Notes: a model not told the origin generated them from the letters alone. DNA of 64,000 bases from Streptomyces griseus (GCA_945865365.1 CAMBDL010000004.1:35906-99905), one strand, 5' to 3'. Positions 18,515-28,225 are shown, counted from the stretch's first letter. Numbers and translations are program-made.

Positions 18515-19313
18515 CAGTCAGTTGAATTTCAAATACATCACTGCCGTGAGTTACATGCAGAGTAGTAGTGCCAACCTTGAGTGCCTTTACCGCAGGATTG
18601 GTTGTGTATGTTCCTTGATCTCCACCAGGTATAAATACAGCGATATCCATATCTACTAAGGTCACACTCCACTTGTCTGGATCAGTAACGGTAAAGACCA
18701 CTGAATTTCCAAGGCGTACTGATACTTCTGAAGTCATCGCCGGATCGATCATCACTGGGGGTAGAGCTTGTGGCATCTTGCCGCTGGCAGTAACAGTCTT
18801 AAGAGACTTTGCGACTGTCAACAACTGCGCATATGTAATCCCGCCAATGGCCTGCACCTGAATCTCAGTTCGCTTTAAATTCTTTGCAGCTTTATTGGTA
18901 AAGATTAAGTAGCCACCCAGGCGTCCAATATCTTCAGTTCCGCACCTTTTATAAGAAGCAGGTTTGCTCGGATCACAGTAGACATATAACTTTGCCTTGA
19001 CGCCATTTATTGGCAGTGTTTTCAGGTACTTCGACAAACCAGGGTCAGAGCATTTAACTCCCGCCATTGTCTGCATAATCTCTAAGTAACGTTTAGTACC
19101 GCCGTACTTAACATAAATCCACTGCTCGCTGCCCATGCCGCAAGTAATCAGTTGGAACTTACTGGCTGTTAAACCCAATGTATAACTTGGCTTATAGACC
19201 GTATAAGTAACTCCAGTTTGAGCATTAGAGAACTTATCGCCTGAGCCCATGGCAATTGCCGTTAACGGAGAAAGAAATATTGCACAGAGGGCTGCAGCAA
19301 TGGCTTTTCTCAT
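18504..19313 (-). CDS. Secreted protein of unknown function
   Basis: No family recognised. From the ATG at 19313 the protein is 269 aa and starts with a clear signal peptide (MRKAIAAALCAIFLSPLTAIA). The mature part has cysteines in pairs (LITCGMG, AGVKCSDP, VYCDPSKP, KRCGTED) that could form disulfides, and a C-terminal beta-rich region (about 185-269, SVRLGNSVVFTVTDPDKWSVT and TTTLHVTHGSDVFEIQLTV split) that looks like a small Ig/BACON-type or inhibitor-like domain. The frame extends further upstream, but the signal peptide fixes the start. Its 3' end overlaps that of the convergent UbiA/esterase gene by 11 bp. Confidence 0.75.
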   Translation of the reverse strand: MRKAIAAALCAIFLSPLTAIAMGSGDKFSNAQTGVTYTVYKPSYTLGLTASKFQLITCGMGSEQWIYVKYGGTKRYLEIMQTMAGVKCSDPGLSKYLKTLPINGVKAKLYVYCDPSKPASYKRCGTEDIGRLGGYLIFTNKAAKNLKRTEIQVQAIGGITYAQLLTVAKSLKTVTASGKMPQALPPVMIDPAMTSEVSVRLGNSVVFTVTDPDKWSVTLVDMDIAVFIPGGDQGTYTTNPAVKALKVGTTTLHVTHGSDVFEIQLTVTS

Positions 19314-19359
19314 GCCCACATCATAACTGAGGCGCACAGATAGGTAGACTCCATGCATT

Positions 19360-20544
19360 ATGAGTGCAATTAAGGCTGGAATTAAAAGAGTTATCACGCT
19401 CTTTACTGCGCGTCGAGCATGGGTCAGACAGATAGCTGTTGCTGGATTAGCCGGTGCTACAGCGTGGGCAGTGGGCGATCAATTAGTAGTCAATGGTGGC
19501 GTTGTTGCAGCCATTGTCTGCACCTTGAGTATTCGGATATCGCTGCATAAATCCCTTCGTGAAGGCTTTGGACAGATAGTTGGTACCGCGATTGGTGCAT
19601 CGGTTGCCCTCACTGCAGTCTCTCTTTTTGATTTTGGATTTATATCGGTTGGCATCACGATTATTATGTGCGCAGTTGTAGGACGCGCACTTCATTTGGG
19701 TGAAGTCGCTTCCATCAATGTACAAGTAACGGCACTGATTGTCATCAGCCCTGGTCTATCAGAAAGCACAGCGTTACATAGATTAGCTTCTACGCTGATT
19801 GGTGCAGCGATTGCAATTTTCTTCTCATATTTTTCTCACCACAAAACGCCAGTTGGTCGCTCACTTGATCAGATTCAAAGAGTTAGCGTAAAGGCAGCGA
19901 CTTTACTTGCAACAATGTCTGAAGGTGTTGCAATAGGGTATACGCAAAAAGAAGCTGGGAACTGGTTAGCTAAGGCACGACTTCTAAATGAGGAAATTCC
20001 AATTATCCGTGCGCAATCTGTTGAAGCCCGTGGACATGCGCGCTGGTTTCCAACGGCTCGAAAAGATGAGGCCGAAGAGATTTACATACAAGGCATTGCA
20101 CTAGAACATACAGTTGTGGAAATTCGAACAATCGCACGAACCTTATTTGATTCAGCAGTGAGCGGAGGAATTGCAGATTCAACACAAAAAGCTATCGCCG
20201 TTGCTTTATCTGCAGCTAGTTATGCAATCTCATCTAAGTTTGAAGACGTTGGTCCAAGTTCGGATGATTCGCATCAAAGCGCTACTACTGATGCGCGTGA
20301 GGCCAGTGCGGCATTAACTGAAACTTTAATGGGTGATGCTAAAGATGCCGATCAAACACAAATTGTGCGTGGGATATCGATGGCGGCAAATATCGAACTT
20401 ATCGCTGATTCACTAGATCGGAATTCACCGGCTTTGCGTGAAGTAATGACACCTGATGAACCGGCTGAGGCTAAGGTCTTGCGTATCTCAGTTCCTGCGC
20501 CGATTCGGAAGCTGGGAAAAGCTATCTTCAGGCGTAACCGTTAG
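19360..20544 (+). CDS. FUSC/aromatic-acid-exporter-like membrane protein
   Basis: A 394-aa protein with an N-terminal block of about six membrane helices (25-165) and a soluble, mostly helical C-terminal half. The membrane part (RQIAVAGLAGATAWAVGD, ISLHKSLREGFGQIVGTAIGA in part, HRLASTLIGAAIAI) matches the ArAE/FUSC family, which includes putative exporters of small organic acids. Divergent from the secreted-protein gene (47 bp between starts) and convergent with the glycan operon. The transported substrate cannot be told from the sequence. Confidence 0.8.
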   Translation: MSAIKAGIKRVITLFTARRAWVRQIAVAGLAGATAWAVGDQLVVNGGVVAAIVCTLSIRISLHKSLREGFGQIVGTAIGASVALTAVSLFDFGFISVGITIIMCAVVGRALHLGEVASINVQVTALIVISPGLSESTALHRLASTLIGAAIAIFFSYFSHHKTPVGRSLDQIQRVSVKAATLLATMSEGVAIGYTQKEAGNWLAKARLLNEEIPIIRAQSVEARGHARWFPTARKDEAEEIYIQGIALEHTVVEIRTIARTLFDSAVSGGIADSTQKAIAVALSAASYAISSKFEDVGPSSDDSHQSATTDAREASAALTETLMGDAKDADQTQIVRGISMAANIELIADSLDRNSPALREVMTPDEPAEAKVLRISVPAPIRKLGKAIFRRNR

Positions 20545-20571
20545 ATGTGGAGGCACTGCAACCGACAGTCA

Positions 20572-21930
20572 TTAAATAGCGTCTAATAGTTCCAGGTCCG
20601 TATGAATAATGTGGGCAATTAAACCTCCAAAAAGTGAATTACACCAAGCAAACCAGGGCCTTGTGTAGTCCTCAATCTCATCTACATTAAATGATTCATG
20701 AAGTAATCCAGTGCCAGCACTTGAATCTATAAGAGTCCTTAGACAATCAAGTTTTTCATTCTTATCTGTTGCGGTAGCAGCTTGCATGATCAAGGCGATA
20801 GGCCAGAGCATATTCCTACTTGTATGTGATGAACCAACGCCCTTACCAAATTTGCCAGAGAAGAAATTTTCATTTGCTGAAGAGAGAATTAACTTTCGCG
20901 TTGCTTGATACTTCACATCAGAAACCTCAAGGGCTCCAAGAAAAGGTAGCGAAAGCAGGCTGGGAGCATTTGCATCATCTAGCAAAAGTTTATTCCCCAG
21001 GCCATCTACTTCATAAGCAAAGACTTCACCTAATTCTGGATGCTCAACCGTTGAATGTTTCTCAAGCCCAGAAGCCAGGCTCTCAATTATTTGCTTGATC
21101 TCATTAACAGGCTCAAAAAACTCCAGCTCTTCAATTAATCCGAGTATCTTTTTCAAAATATGCAGAGCATAGATATTTCCTGGAATATTGAATGGATATT
21201 TACAAGCATCATCTGATGGACGAAAACTTGAAGCGATTAATCCGGTAGGGGCATAGGCAGGGCCAATTCCCGAATTCGACAGAGTATCTGCGGGATTATC
21301 AGTTACGCGATCAAAATAATATGCTCCATGCCCGTGCATTCGGCGCTGAGTTAGAAGAGTTTTCACAGTGAGTGAGATTGAAAGCCTCCAAGTTCTATCA
21401 AATGGAGTCGTATCGGCGGTATGAGCCCAATAACTGAGTGCCAGATCCATCGGATATATCAAGGAGTCAAGCTCCCATTTACGTTCATGGACTCCTGGAA
21501 GCATGTGCGTCAAATCTTTGGCATGGACTCCAAATTTCTCGATCTCATAGAAAGCATTTGCATAAGGGTCCTTAAGAATGCACTCTGCATGACTTCTTAT
21601 TAGGCCTCTAAATAGAGTAGTTAACTTGGGTGATTTACTTATCAAAGGTAAGTAATGCTGCACTTGTGCACTCGAGTCTCTTAACCACATAGCTTGAATA
21701 TCCCCTGTAATAATATGGGTATATGGCGCACCGCTCCTTGTAAAAACATATGCAGTTGTGTCTAAAGTATTAGAGAATGTATTTATATACAGCCTTCTAA
21801 GATCATCAGATTTTATTAATGTTGACGTCTGATCAAGGTATTCATCTAGAGTTGGAGAATAAAAAGCGCGATTTCTTGGTAGCGGTCTTTCCCAATTATC
21901 AAACTTGGTATAGTGCTTAAAAACCTCCAT
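20572..21930 (-). CDS. GH125 exo-alpha-1,6-mannosidase (former DUF1237)
   Basis: Inverting glycosidase that removes alpha-1,6-linked mannose from non-reducing ends. The 452-aa length and motifs match GH125: TGDIQAMWLRDSSAQV (about 76-91), WELDSLIYP (about 152-160), GHGAYYFDR, FNIPGN (about 247-252), LLDDANAPSLLSLPFLG (about 318-334), SSHTSRNMLWPIALIMQA and LLHESFN. No signal peptide, so it works on imported oligosaccharides. Last gene of the operon, 2 bp after the GH36 gene. Pairing with an alpha-galactosidase suggests a branched mannose- and galactose-containing glycan. Confidence 0.9.
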   Translation of the reverse strand: MEVFKHYTKFDNWERPLPRNRAFYSPTLDEYLDQTSTLIKSDDLRRLYINTFSNTLDTTAYVFTRSGAPYTHIITGDIQAMWLRDSSAQVQHYLPLISKSPKLTTLFRGLIRSHAECILKDPYANAFYEIEKFGVHAKDLTHMLPGVHERKWELDSLIYPMDLALSYWAHTADTTPFDRTWRLSISLTVKTLLTQRRMHGHGAYYFDRVTDNPADTLSNSGIGPAYAPTGLIASSFRPSDDACKYPFNIPGNIYALHILKKILGLIEELEFFEPVNEIKQIIESLASGLEKHSTVEHPELGEVFAYEVDGLGNKLLLDDANAPSLLSLPFLGALEVSDVKYQATRKLILSSANENFFSGKFGKGVGSSHTSRNMLWPIALIMQAATATDKNEKLDCLRTLIDSSAGTGLLHESFNVDEIEDYTRPWFAWCNSLFGGLIAHIIHTDLELLDAI

Positions 21931-21932
21931 GA

Positions 21933-23567
21933 TTAAATCTCTTCGAATAATAGAATAAGAGAAGTATTTTCAGCTAATACATTAATAAAAATAAATATTC
22001 CTTGATGTGATTCACAAAGAACTTCACCATTTCTGGCATTTATGATCTTATAGTGAGCCAAAGAGCTAGGAGGAGTATATTCAATCGTATGTAAAAGATT
22101 CTTGTGATCAAGTTGATAAATAATAACTATGGGGTTAAAAGCATCGGCTTCAATGGCGAAAGCGATACTTCTACACCCTTGTGAATAAAGTTCAGGTTGA
22201 GGCGTAAGGTGTTTCACGAAGGCATTAGATTGAAATCTAGGTCTGAACTCTTCTTTATAGATCGAGACATATTCCTGCAAAATGATTTGCTTGCCTATTG
22301 AGAAATCTGGCAATCGCGCACTTATTCCGAATCCACCAAGGAGTGCAATGGAGAGTGCAAACTCAAGATCAGAATCTGAAGATTCGATTGCGTTAAAGCT
22401 TTGGTTGGGATGCTCTCCACGCCATTGGCTATCACACCAACCCAGGAGTTTTTCAACTGGAAAGAAGAGAGAGGATGCCCAAAAACATGACAGGGCGTGC
22501 TCTGGCCAATCAGTATCACTTGAAAATCCAAAATCTACGTGCTGGGCCATTGCTAAATCCCATCGAAGGCCACCCGAACTGCAGTTTTCAACTATGAGAT
22601 CAGGATTTTTCAACTTTATAGAGTCCAATAATTGATAGAGAGCTAGGAGATGATTATTTAATCCCAGCAAGCTCGGGTGCCCATGGTCATTACGATTACA
22701 GCCGGGGCCTGGATCAATATTGAAATCCATCTTAATCCATGCAGCGTTGCACTCTTCGATAAGATTTTGGGATACGTTTTCTGCCCACGTTAAGGCTTTA
22801 GGATTTGCAAGGCATAGATATCCCAGATCACTTCCATCGTACTGCGCCATGAAATCTGGATGCTCGATCAGAATCTCTGCTTTTTTCCCAATAGCTTCAA
22901 TCTCCAGCCAGATTCCAAACTCCATGCCAAGATCTCTTATGTTCTGGGCAATATGGCTAAGTCCACTTGGAAAACGCTCCGTGTTTCTCTGGCCCCAATC
23001 TCCACGAACATCATGCCAGTGTGATTCGATTTGTGATGGACCAAACCAACCGGCATCTAGAAGTGCAACTTCTATCCCAGCTTTTTTAGCAATTACAGCA
23101 TTGGATACAAAGACATCCTCATTGATCTCTATATCTTCATATGGCCACCAAGAGTTCCACTCAGTCAGTAGCTTTGGTTTACCAGATGAATTAATGCTAC
23201 GAAATTTGCTAATGAAATCCTTCGTACACTCATCTATGCCCCCGGACTCGACAAATGAAGTGATAACTTGCAGGTCATTGCAATCGCTGTCAACGTGGAT
23301 TTCCAAGGTTTTTGAGCCGCAGATTGTAGTTATTCGCCAATTACCCGACCATGCCACTGCAAGAAAGTAAGCACGTTCACCATCTTCTACAATAATATAT
23401 GGGTGATATCCCTTACTCGACCTTCCAGAAGTAACTGCTATCTCCACATTTGAAGTGGCGTTCACACAATGAGGCTGCCATTCGCTACCCCAGTCAGAAC
23501 TCCAGTAATGGATGCGCGTTAAAGATAGATTATTAAAATGGGAGAGTGAACTTTCAAATCCGTTCAC
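21933..23567 (-). CDS. GH36-type alpha-galactosidase
   Basis: Retaining glycosidase for terminal alpha-galactose. At 544 aa it is shorter than classical 700-aa GH36 enzymes, mainly at the N-terminal beta-sandwich, but the TIM barrel is complete. It has NSWWPYEDI (about 138-146), LLDAGWFG (169-176), FGIWLEIEAI, the nucleophile Asp281 in WIKMDFN, ENCSSGGLRWDLAMAQHVD (327-345) and the acid/base segment SSDTDWPEH (Asp351). No signal peptide. It overlaps the upstream permease stop by 4 bp, so it is coupled to the transporter. Other GH36 specificities (alpha-N-acetylgalactosamine) cannot be excluded. Confidence 0.87.
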   Translation of the reverse strand: MNGFESSLSHFNNLSLTRIHYWSSDWGSEWQPHCVNATSNVEIAVTSGRSSKGYHPYIIVEDGERAYFLAVAWSGNWRITTICGSKTLEIHVDSDCNDLQVITSFVESGGIDECTKDFISKFRSINSSGKPKLLTEWNSWWPYEDIEINEDVFVSNAVIAKKAGIEVALLDAGWFGPSQIESHWHDVRGDWGQRNTERFPSGLSHIAQNIRDLGMEFGIWLEIEAIGKKAEILIEHPDFMAQYDGSDLGYLCLANPKALTWAENVSQNLIEECNAAWIKMDFNIDPGPGCNRNDHGHPSLLGLNNHLLALYQLLDSIKLKNPDLIVENCSSGGLRWDLAMAQHVDFGFSSDTDWPEHALSCFWASSLFFPVEKLLGWCDSQWRGEHPNQSFNAIESSDSDLEFALSIALLGGFGISARLPDFSIGKQIILQEYVSIYKEEFRPRFQSNAFVKHLTPQPELYSQGCRSIAFAIEADAFNPIVIIYQLDHKNLLHTIEYTPPSSLAHYKIINARNGEVLCESHQGIFIFINVLAENTSLILLFEEI

Positions 23568-24394
23568 GAATTACCTATTCCTGTAGAGACCCCACGGACG
23601 AGGTATTTGGAGCTCATGGCAAGGAGAATAAGCGTTGGTGCGGCAGTTATACAGAGCGCTGCGGCAACCAGGGGTTGGTTTGTTGTATAGCGCCCGCCAA
23701 TACTGGCTAATGCTGGGGTCAGCAAGCGCTGGCTTTGATCAGGCAGAATTAGATAGGCATAGAGAAGTTCGTTCCACATACCCAGGAACTGAAGAACGGC
23801 AAGGGTGGTGATGCCCGCGGCAGCATTAGGGACGGCAATCTTGAAAAAAGATTTGAAGAATCCTGCACCATCAATTCGTGCCGCATCCAATATCGTATCT
23901 GGCACGGCACTAAAGACAGACTTTAGGAAAAATACTCCAAAAGGAATATTCGTACCGATATAGACAAACATTAATCCATGTAAATGACCCACTAATTCAA
24001 ACTTAGAAAGTAAGAGATAAATAGGAATTATGAGAATCTGACTTGGAAGGAGCATTACCGCGATAAAGGACCAATTCATCGCCTTACTACCAGGGAAGTC
24101 ATATTTCGCTAATGCAAAGCCGGCAAAGGAGGAGAATATAATTGCGGTTAGTAAGCTGATTCCAACCACCGTTACTGTATTACGAGCTGCAGTGCCAAGT
24201 GAATAATTTTCTATCAAAATTCGAAAACTATCTAAGGTGAAAAATTTAGGAATCCCATAGGCATTCTTATTATAATCTTCAAGTGTTCGCGCCGATGTCA
24301 TAGCAACATAAAACAGGGGATACAAGGTAGTTATTGCCGCACTTAATAGAGCTAAGAAAATTAACAGGTTGGTCCGCAAGCTAAATTTACGCAT
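23564..24394 (-). CDS. Sugar ABC transporter permease (MalG type)
   Basis: 276-aa inner-membrane component with six predicted helices and the BPD coupling motif EAA-like DAARIDGAGFFKSFFKIAVP (about 184-203). Starts with a short cytoplasmic tail (MRKFSLRTN) then helix 1. It forms the permease pair with the next gene upstream (2-bp gap). No ATPase gene accompanies the pair; a shared MsmX-like ATPase elsewhere is expected. Confidence 0.92.
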   Translation of the reverse strand: MRKFSLRTNLLIFLALLSAAITTLYPLFYVAMTSARTLEDYNKNAYGIPKFFTLDSFRILIENYSLGTAARNTVTVVGISLLTAIIFSSFAGFALAKYDFPGSKAMNWSFIAVMLLPSQILIIPIYLLLSKFELVGHLHGLMFVYIGTNIPFGVFFLKSVFSAVPDTILDAARIDGAGFFKSFFKIAVPNAAAGITTLAVLQFLGMWNELLYAYLILPDQSQRLLTPALASIGGRYTTNQPLVAAALCITAAPTLILLAMSSKYLVRGVSTGIGNS

Positions 24395-24396
24395 CT

Positions 24397-25344
24397 CTAC
24401 CTACCTGCGTCATTCTTGAGATGTTTGCTCTGTGCAATTGTCAAAAGTGCGATAACACCAAACATAATGATTGCAAGGGCTGAACCTTCACCCATATCAA
24501 AGGCAGAGAACGCTTTTTGATACACAAGGTAATCTAAAGTTGTTGTCGAATACATCGGTCCGCCAGCAGTCATGACAAAGATAAAGCCGAATAAAGAGGT
24601 GAAGGTGTACAGGGTATTTATGATGGAGACAAAGGCAAGTTGTTGTTTCACGCTTGGAATAATGATGTAACGAAACTTTTGCCACCAACCAGCACCATCT
24701 ACTTCTGCTGCGGCAAAGAGATCTGTATCTATACTCATGAGACCACTGAGCAGAATCATCATTGAATAACCAAAGCCAGCCCAAATAAGCGCTAGAACTA
24801 CCACGAAAATCGCCATATTTGCCCGCGCAAAGAAGTTGATGGGTTCAAAACCAAACTGTATCAAGGCGGTATTTATAGGGCCATTGAGCGTAAAGGCTGA
24901 TCTAAACATGAGGCCGATAACAGATGTTGATAGAACTGAGGGTAAGAAAAAGATGATTCGAAAGAAACGCCACCCCCAAATTTCTTGATAGAGGAGTACG
25001 GCCGTAAATAAGCCGAGAAAAATCACCACAGGAATAGCGATAAGAAACTTTAAATTAGTCACAAAGACTTCATGAACTAATGGTTCTGTAAAGATATTGG
25101 CATAGTTTGAAAGACCAATAAATTTGGAAGTCACGCCATCGGTCTTTAAGAAGGATATCCAGACTGCATAGCCGATCGGATAGAAAAGCAGGGAAGTGAC
25201 AACGAGAAAGGCAGGCAGTGCTGCAAAGAGACCTATTCTCTGTTTTTGTTGGGTCAGAGTGGCGCCCCTAATGTGACCTTGAACTCTGCCTGCGAAGGTT
25301 GGCCCCTTGTCGGGGCCAACCTCCAACAGAGCAGGTAAGGTCAT
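24397..25344 (-). CDS. Sugar ABC transporter permease (MalF type)
   Basis: 315-aa permease with an extended N-terminus (about 40 residues before helix 1) and six helices. The coupling motif is AAEVDGAGWWQKFRYIIIP (about 210-228). Partner of the MalG-type permease downstream and of the solute-binding protein 8 bp upstream. The domain order and sizes are standard for CUT1 carbohydrate transporters, which carry oligosaccharides and match the adjacent glycosidases. Confidence 0.92.
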   Translation of the reverse strand: MTLPALLEVGPDKGPTFAGRVQGHIRGATLTQQKQRIGLFAALPAFLVVTSLLFYPIGYAVWISFLKTDGVTSKFIGLSNYANIFTEPLVHEVFVTNLKFLIAIPVVIFLGLFTAVLLYQEIWGWRFFRIIFFLPSVLSTSVIGLMFRSAFTLNGPINTALIQFGFEPINFFARANMAIFVVVLALIWAGFGYSMMILLSGLMSIDTDLFAAAEVDGAGWWQKFRYIIIPSVKQQLAFVSIINTLYTFTSLFGFIFVMTAGGPMYSTTTLDYLVYQKAFSAFDMGEGSALAIIMFGVIALLTIAQSKHLKNDAGR

Positions 25345-25352
25345 TCTCTCTT

Positions 25353-26666
25353 TTACTTATTCTCAGCTAATGAAGCTTGCAACTGTTTGACGGCATCGGC
25401 AGGTGTTGTCTGACCGAGTGCCACAGAGGCGTTTAACTTGTAGAACAAGTCATTGGTTGGTCCAGGCATAATGTTGTCAAAAGGATAAACCTGTGGATTT
25501 TTTGCAACATCTCTTGCTTGAGCTTTTAGTAAAGGGTTGACAATGACAGTTGCATCAGCGTTAACGTGATTTGATGGTTCGGTCTGTGTGATCTTTACAT
25601 ATGTGTCGATGGTCTTAGCTTGCATCAAGTACTTAAGGAACTTAATGGCTTCGACCTTATTCTTGCTGTACTTAGTCACTGCTACTGCCACATTTGTTCC
25701 ACCGGCAAGAATCTTTGGATATTTAGAGCCAGCTAACTGTGGAATTGCAAAAGTACCTGCATTAGAACCCATTGCTTTAAAAATTGGGTCATTGTCCCAG
25801 CCGCCATCAATGATCATCGCACCCTTGCCTGCAAGGAAGCCATTGAGACGATCACCTTGTCCGGCAGTAGTTGCATCAGCGTTAGTGACACCTGATGTGT
25901 AGAGTTTTTGGTAACCCTCGTAGGCTTTTACCATCGCCGCCGAATTGACCTTTGTCTTTCCGGTATACATATCGAAAAATGCATTTGGACCAAGTTGGCC
26001 GCCAACGAGTGATGCAATTACCCATGCACCGGTGTAACCCTCAAGATTTGTCTCCCAGATTGGTGTATCGACACCAGAGGCCTTAAGAGTGTTAGCTAAA
26101 TCTAGGAATGCTTCCCATGTCTTAGGTGGTGTACTCATATCTATATTGTGCGAAGCCATAATACGCTTGTCATAGAAGACATAGAAGTATGAACCTGCAC
26201 CGTATGGCATAGCCAATAGTGGACCAGTTGGGTTGTAGCCTTCTCTAACAGTTCCCGTTCCTTTTATAAGAGCAAGCTCTGCTTTAGTAAAGTGCTTATC
26301 TAATGGCTCCAGGAATGCTGCGAAGGAAAGTGTATTTCCACCAGCAAAACCAATTTTGATATCTGGACCATTCTTGGCAATTGATGCAGCTTTAAACTGT
26401 GTGTCAGAAACACCGCCATCAATCTCTGATATAGCAATTGTGACGTGGGGATTCAATTTCTCATAGGCAACTTTTGCCTTATAGATAAATGATGTCTTTG
26501 TATCAAGGGCACCATTTGTTAAGTGACCCATTAAACCCGGATCCCATACTTTTAGCGTTACTTTCTTTGTTGCTGCATTTGCATGTGTTACAAGCCCACT
26601 AATCGCAAATACTAAGGCTACAGCAGTAATAATACTGAACGCCTTACCCATTCTGCCTTTTATCAT
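25353..26666 (-). CDS. Sugar ABC transporter solute-binding protein
   Basis: 437-aa extracellular receptor of the CUT1 transporter (SBP_bac_1/8 fold). The N-terminal signal (FSIITAVALVFAISGLVTHANA) ends in an A-x-A site and lacks a lipobox Cys, so anchoring is unclear. GPDIKIGFAGGN (about 95-106), VFYDKRIMA and the cluster-4 signature-like GDRLNGFLAGKGAMIIDGG split around 270-290 are typical. An AGGAG site precedes the ATG. It lies 43 bp downstream of the debranching-like enzyme gene and is probably transcribed with it. Confidence 0.9.
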   Translation of the reverse strand: MIKGRMGKAFSIITAVALVFAISGLVTHANAATKKVTLKVWDPGLMGHLTNGALDTKTSFIYKAKVAYEKLNPHVTIAISEIDGGVSDTQFKAASIAKNGPDIKIGFAGGNTLSFAAFLEPLDKHFTKAELALIKGTGTVREGYNPTGPLLAMPYGAGSYFYVFYDKRIMASHNIDMSTPPKTWEAFLDLANTLKASGVDTPIWETNLEGYTGAWVIASLVGGQLGPNAFFDMYTGKTKVNSAAMVKAYEGYQKLYTSGVTNADATTAGQGDRLNGFLAGKGAMIIDGGWDNDPIFKAMGSNAGTFAIPQLAGSKYPKILAGGTNVAVAVTKYSKNKVEAIKFLKYLMQAKTIDTYVKITQTEPSNHVNADATVIVNPLLKAQARDVAKNPQVYPFDNIMPGPTNDLFYKLNASVALGQTTPADAVKQLQASLAENK

Positions 26667-26709
26667 CGTCGACCTCTCCTATTAGATAGTATTACTTGGT
26701 TTAACTCAA

Positions 26710-28119
26710 TTACCACCGATTCCACATCTGTCGGTGATCTTGTGCCCATGCATATGCAGCTACCGTCCAGCCTTGAATCATTTGTGGAGGCTGAACAATT
26801 CGGTTGAAGCCACGTCCGAAGCCATCGGCCGCGCCTTCAATATCAATGACTTCAGAGCTGACCCAGCCATGTAATGGGGCATCGCTTCGAAGTAGTTCTG
26901 GAAAACCGCCGATTGAATCAATAGCTGCAACGGTTCTTCCAATGAGTGCTGTTGCTTGTGGCAAAAAGCCATGGCGCAAGAGGCCTCTGCCAGCAAAAAT
27001 TCCATCCATAGGCCAGGCGGATCCGGTGTGATAGCCACCTGGTCGATATGAGGGATGCGCGCTCGATAGCGTTCGCAAACCTGCAGGACCAAGTAACTGT
27101 GGATCGGTGAGCGCATGGGCAATTACCATTCGATACATATCCCAATCAGGGCCATCGAAAATCGCTGAATCCAAAAGGCGTCCTTGATTACTGGCTTGGG
27201 AATCTAAGGCACGCTGCTTTCCCTGCTTATCTCTCTCTGTGGCCATTGCGAATCTATCTCCGAGCCACATATGTTCAATCAACTTTAAACGAACGTGATG
27301 TGCTTTCTCAATGAGTTTTTCACCATTGAGAGGCCAATCTAAATATGGACGCAATAGATAAAGTTGCGCAGCACCCGTTAACGCGTCATAGACTTCCGCC
27401 GCTGTTTCAATCGATGCTAGAGATCCCTCACCTGCAATCGTGCCATCTGCATGGACATAAGAGTCACCTGAGTCTTTCCAAAACTGATTCTTTATTCCTT
27501 GTGGATTAGATCGCTTTGATTCTATTAACTCTGAAGGGGTTTCTAATCGAGAGAGAATCCACTTTGTTGCTAACACCGCGCGCTCTCCAAGAGTTTTATT
27601 TCCAAGTTGAATATCTAGCAAACCCGGCTCCTCGAGCGCCTCTTTTGATAAGGCTTTTAACCACAGTGGCGTGCTATCAACTGAACCGAAGTAGGGAAAT
27701 GACCAACCCTCCCTCTCCATAATTTCACGCGCACGTTCATCTCCAGCATCACGAATTTCATGCGCAATACGACCAGGTTCTTCCTCAGATTGAGTAACAA
27801 AACTCTCTCCTTGTGCCTCAGCTAATGCGCAGATGACTCCACGCCGAAGGCCAGGCACACGTGCGCCAAGAAAATCTGCAATTATTAAAGAGTCTCGGCC
27901 GAAGAGACATCTAAATAGATTTTGTTCACCAACGCCACGGTGATGATCAAATGGAATTGATGCATATGGAATAAGCCATGGACCCCGATATGCCAGCGTC
28001 CACGGAATTACAGTCTCTAACGGAGGTCTAAAACGTGGATCGAAAACCGGATCACTGGGGGAGAGGATTAAGCGTCGCGAAATTACACTTTCACCATCCT
28101 TGATGTCTGTATCTGCCAC
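26710..28119 (-). CDS. Amylo-alpha-1,6-glucosidase-like six-hairpin glycosidase
   Basis: 469-aa intracellular enzyme related to glycogen debranching (GDE_C-like) and other (alpha/alpha)6-barrel glycosidases. Supporting motifs are LFRCLFGRDSLII (about 68-80), EEEPGRIAHEIRDAG, YFGSVDSTPLWL (about 146-157), NQFWKDSGDSYVHADG (about 209-224) and YHTGSAWPMDG (about 371-381). GTG start at 28119 with an AGGAG site. First enzyme gene behind the two tandem operators. The exact linkage cut is not predictable; context suggests an alpha-linked mannose or galactose oligosaccharide rather than glycogen. Confidence 0.78.
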   Translation of the reverse strand: MADTDIKDGESVISRRLILSPSDPVFDPRFRPPLETVIPWTLAYRGPWLIPYASIPFDHHRGVGEQNLFRCLFGRDSLIIADFLGARVPGLRRGVICALAEAQGESFVTQSEEEPGRIAHEIRDAGDERAREIMEREGWSFPYFGSVDSTPLWLKALSKEALEEPGLLDIQLGNKTLGERAVLATKWILSRLETPSELIESKRSNPQGIKNQFWKDSGDSYVHADGTIAGEGSLASIETAAEVYDALTGAAQLYLLRPYLDWPLNGEKLIEKAHHVRLKLIEHMWLGDRFAMATERDKQGKQRALDSQASNQGRLLDSAIFDGPDWDMYRMVIAHALTDPQLLGPAGLRTLSSAHPSYRPGGYHTGSAWPMDGIFAGRGLLRHGFLPQATALIGRTVAAIDSIGGFPELLRSDAPLHGWVSSEVIDIEGAADGFGRGFNRIVQPPQMIQGWTVAAYAWAQDHRQMWNRW

Positions 28120-28173
28120 GACACTCTCCTCACACCTGAGCCACTGGGAAGGCGGTTTTTATGAGTGTATTGA

Positions 28174-28191
28174 TGTAAATTTTTCATTACA
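28174..28191. promoter_or_regulatory. Operator copy 1 (TGTAA-N8-TTACA)
   Basis: Inverted repeat TGTAA / TTACA with an 8-base spacer, 55 bp before the glycosidase GTG. On the minus strand it overlaps a possible -35 box (TTGTAA) that has a TACACT -10-like box 17 bases on. Probable site for the LacI-family regulator encoded immediately upstream. Confidence 0.72.
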
Positions 28192-28205
28192 AGAACAGAA
28201 CGATA

Positions 28206-28223
28206 TGTAATTATTTTGTTACA
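28206..28223. promoter_or_regulatory. Operator copy 2 (TGTAA-N8-TTACA)
   Basis: Second inverted repeat with the same arms and the same 8-base spacer, centred 32 bp (about three helical turns) from copy 1, only 2 bp from the regulator's stop codon. Same-face spacing suggests cooperative binding of two regulator dimers. Confidence 0.72.
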
Positions 28224-28225
28224 TT

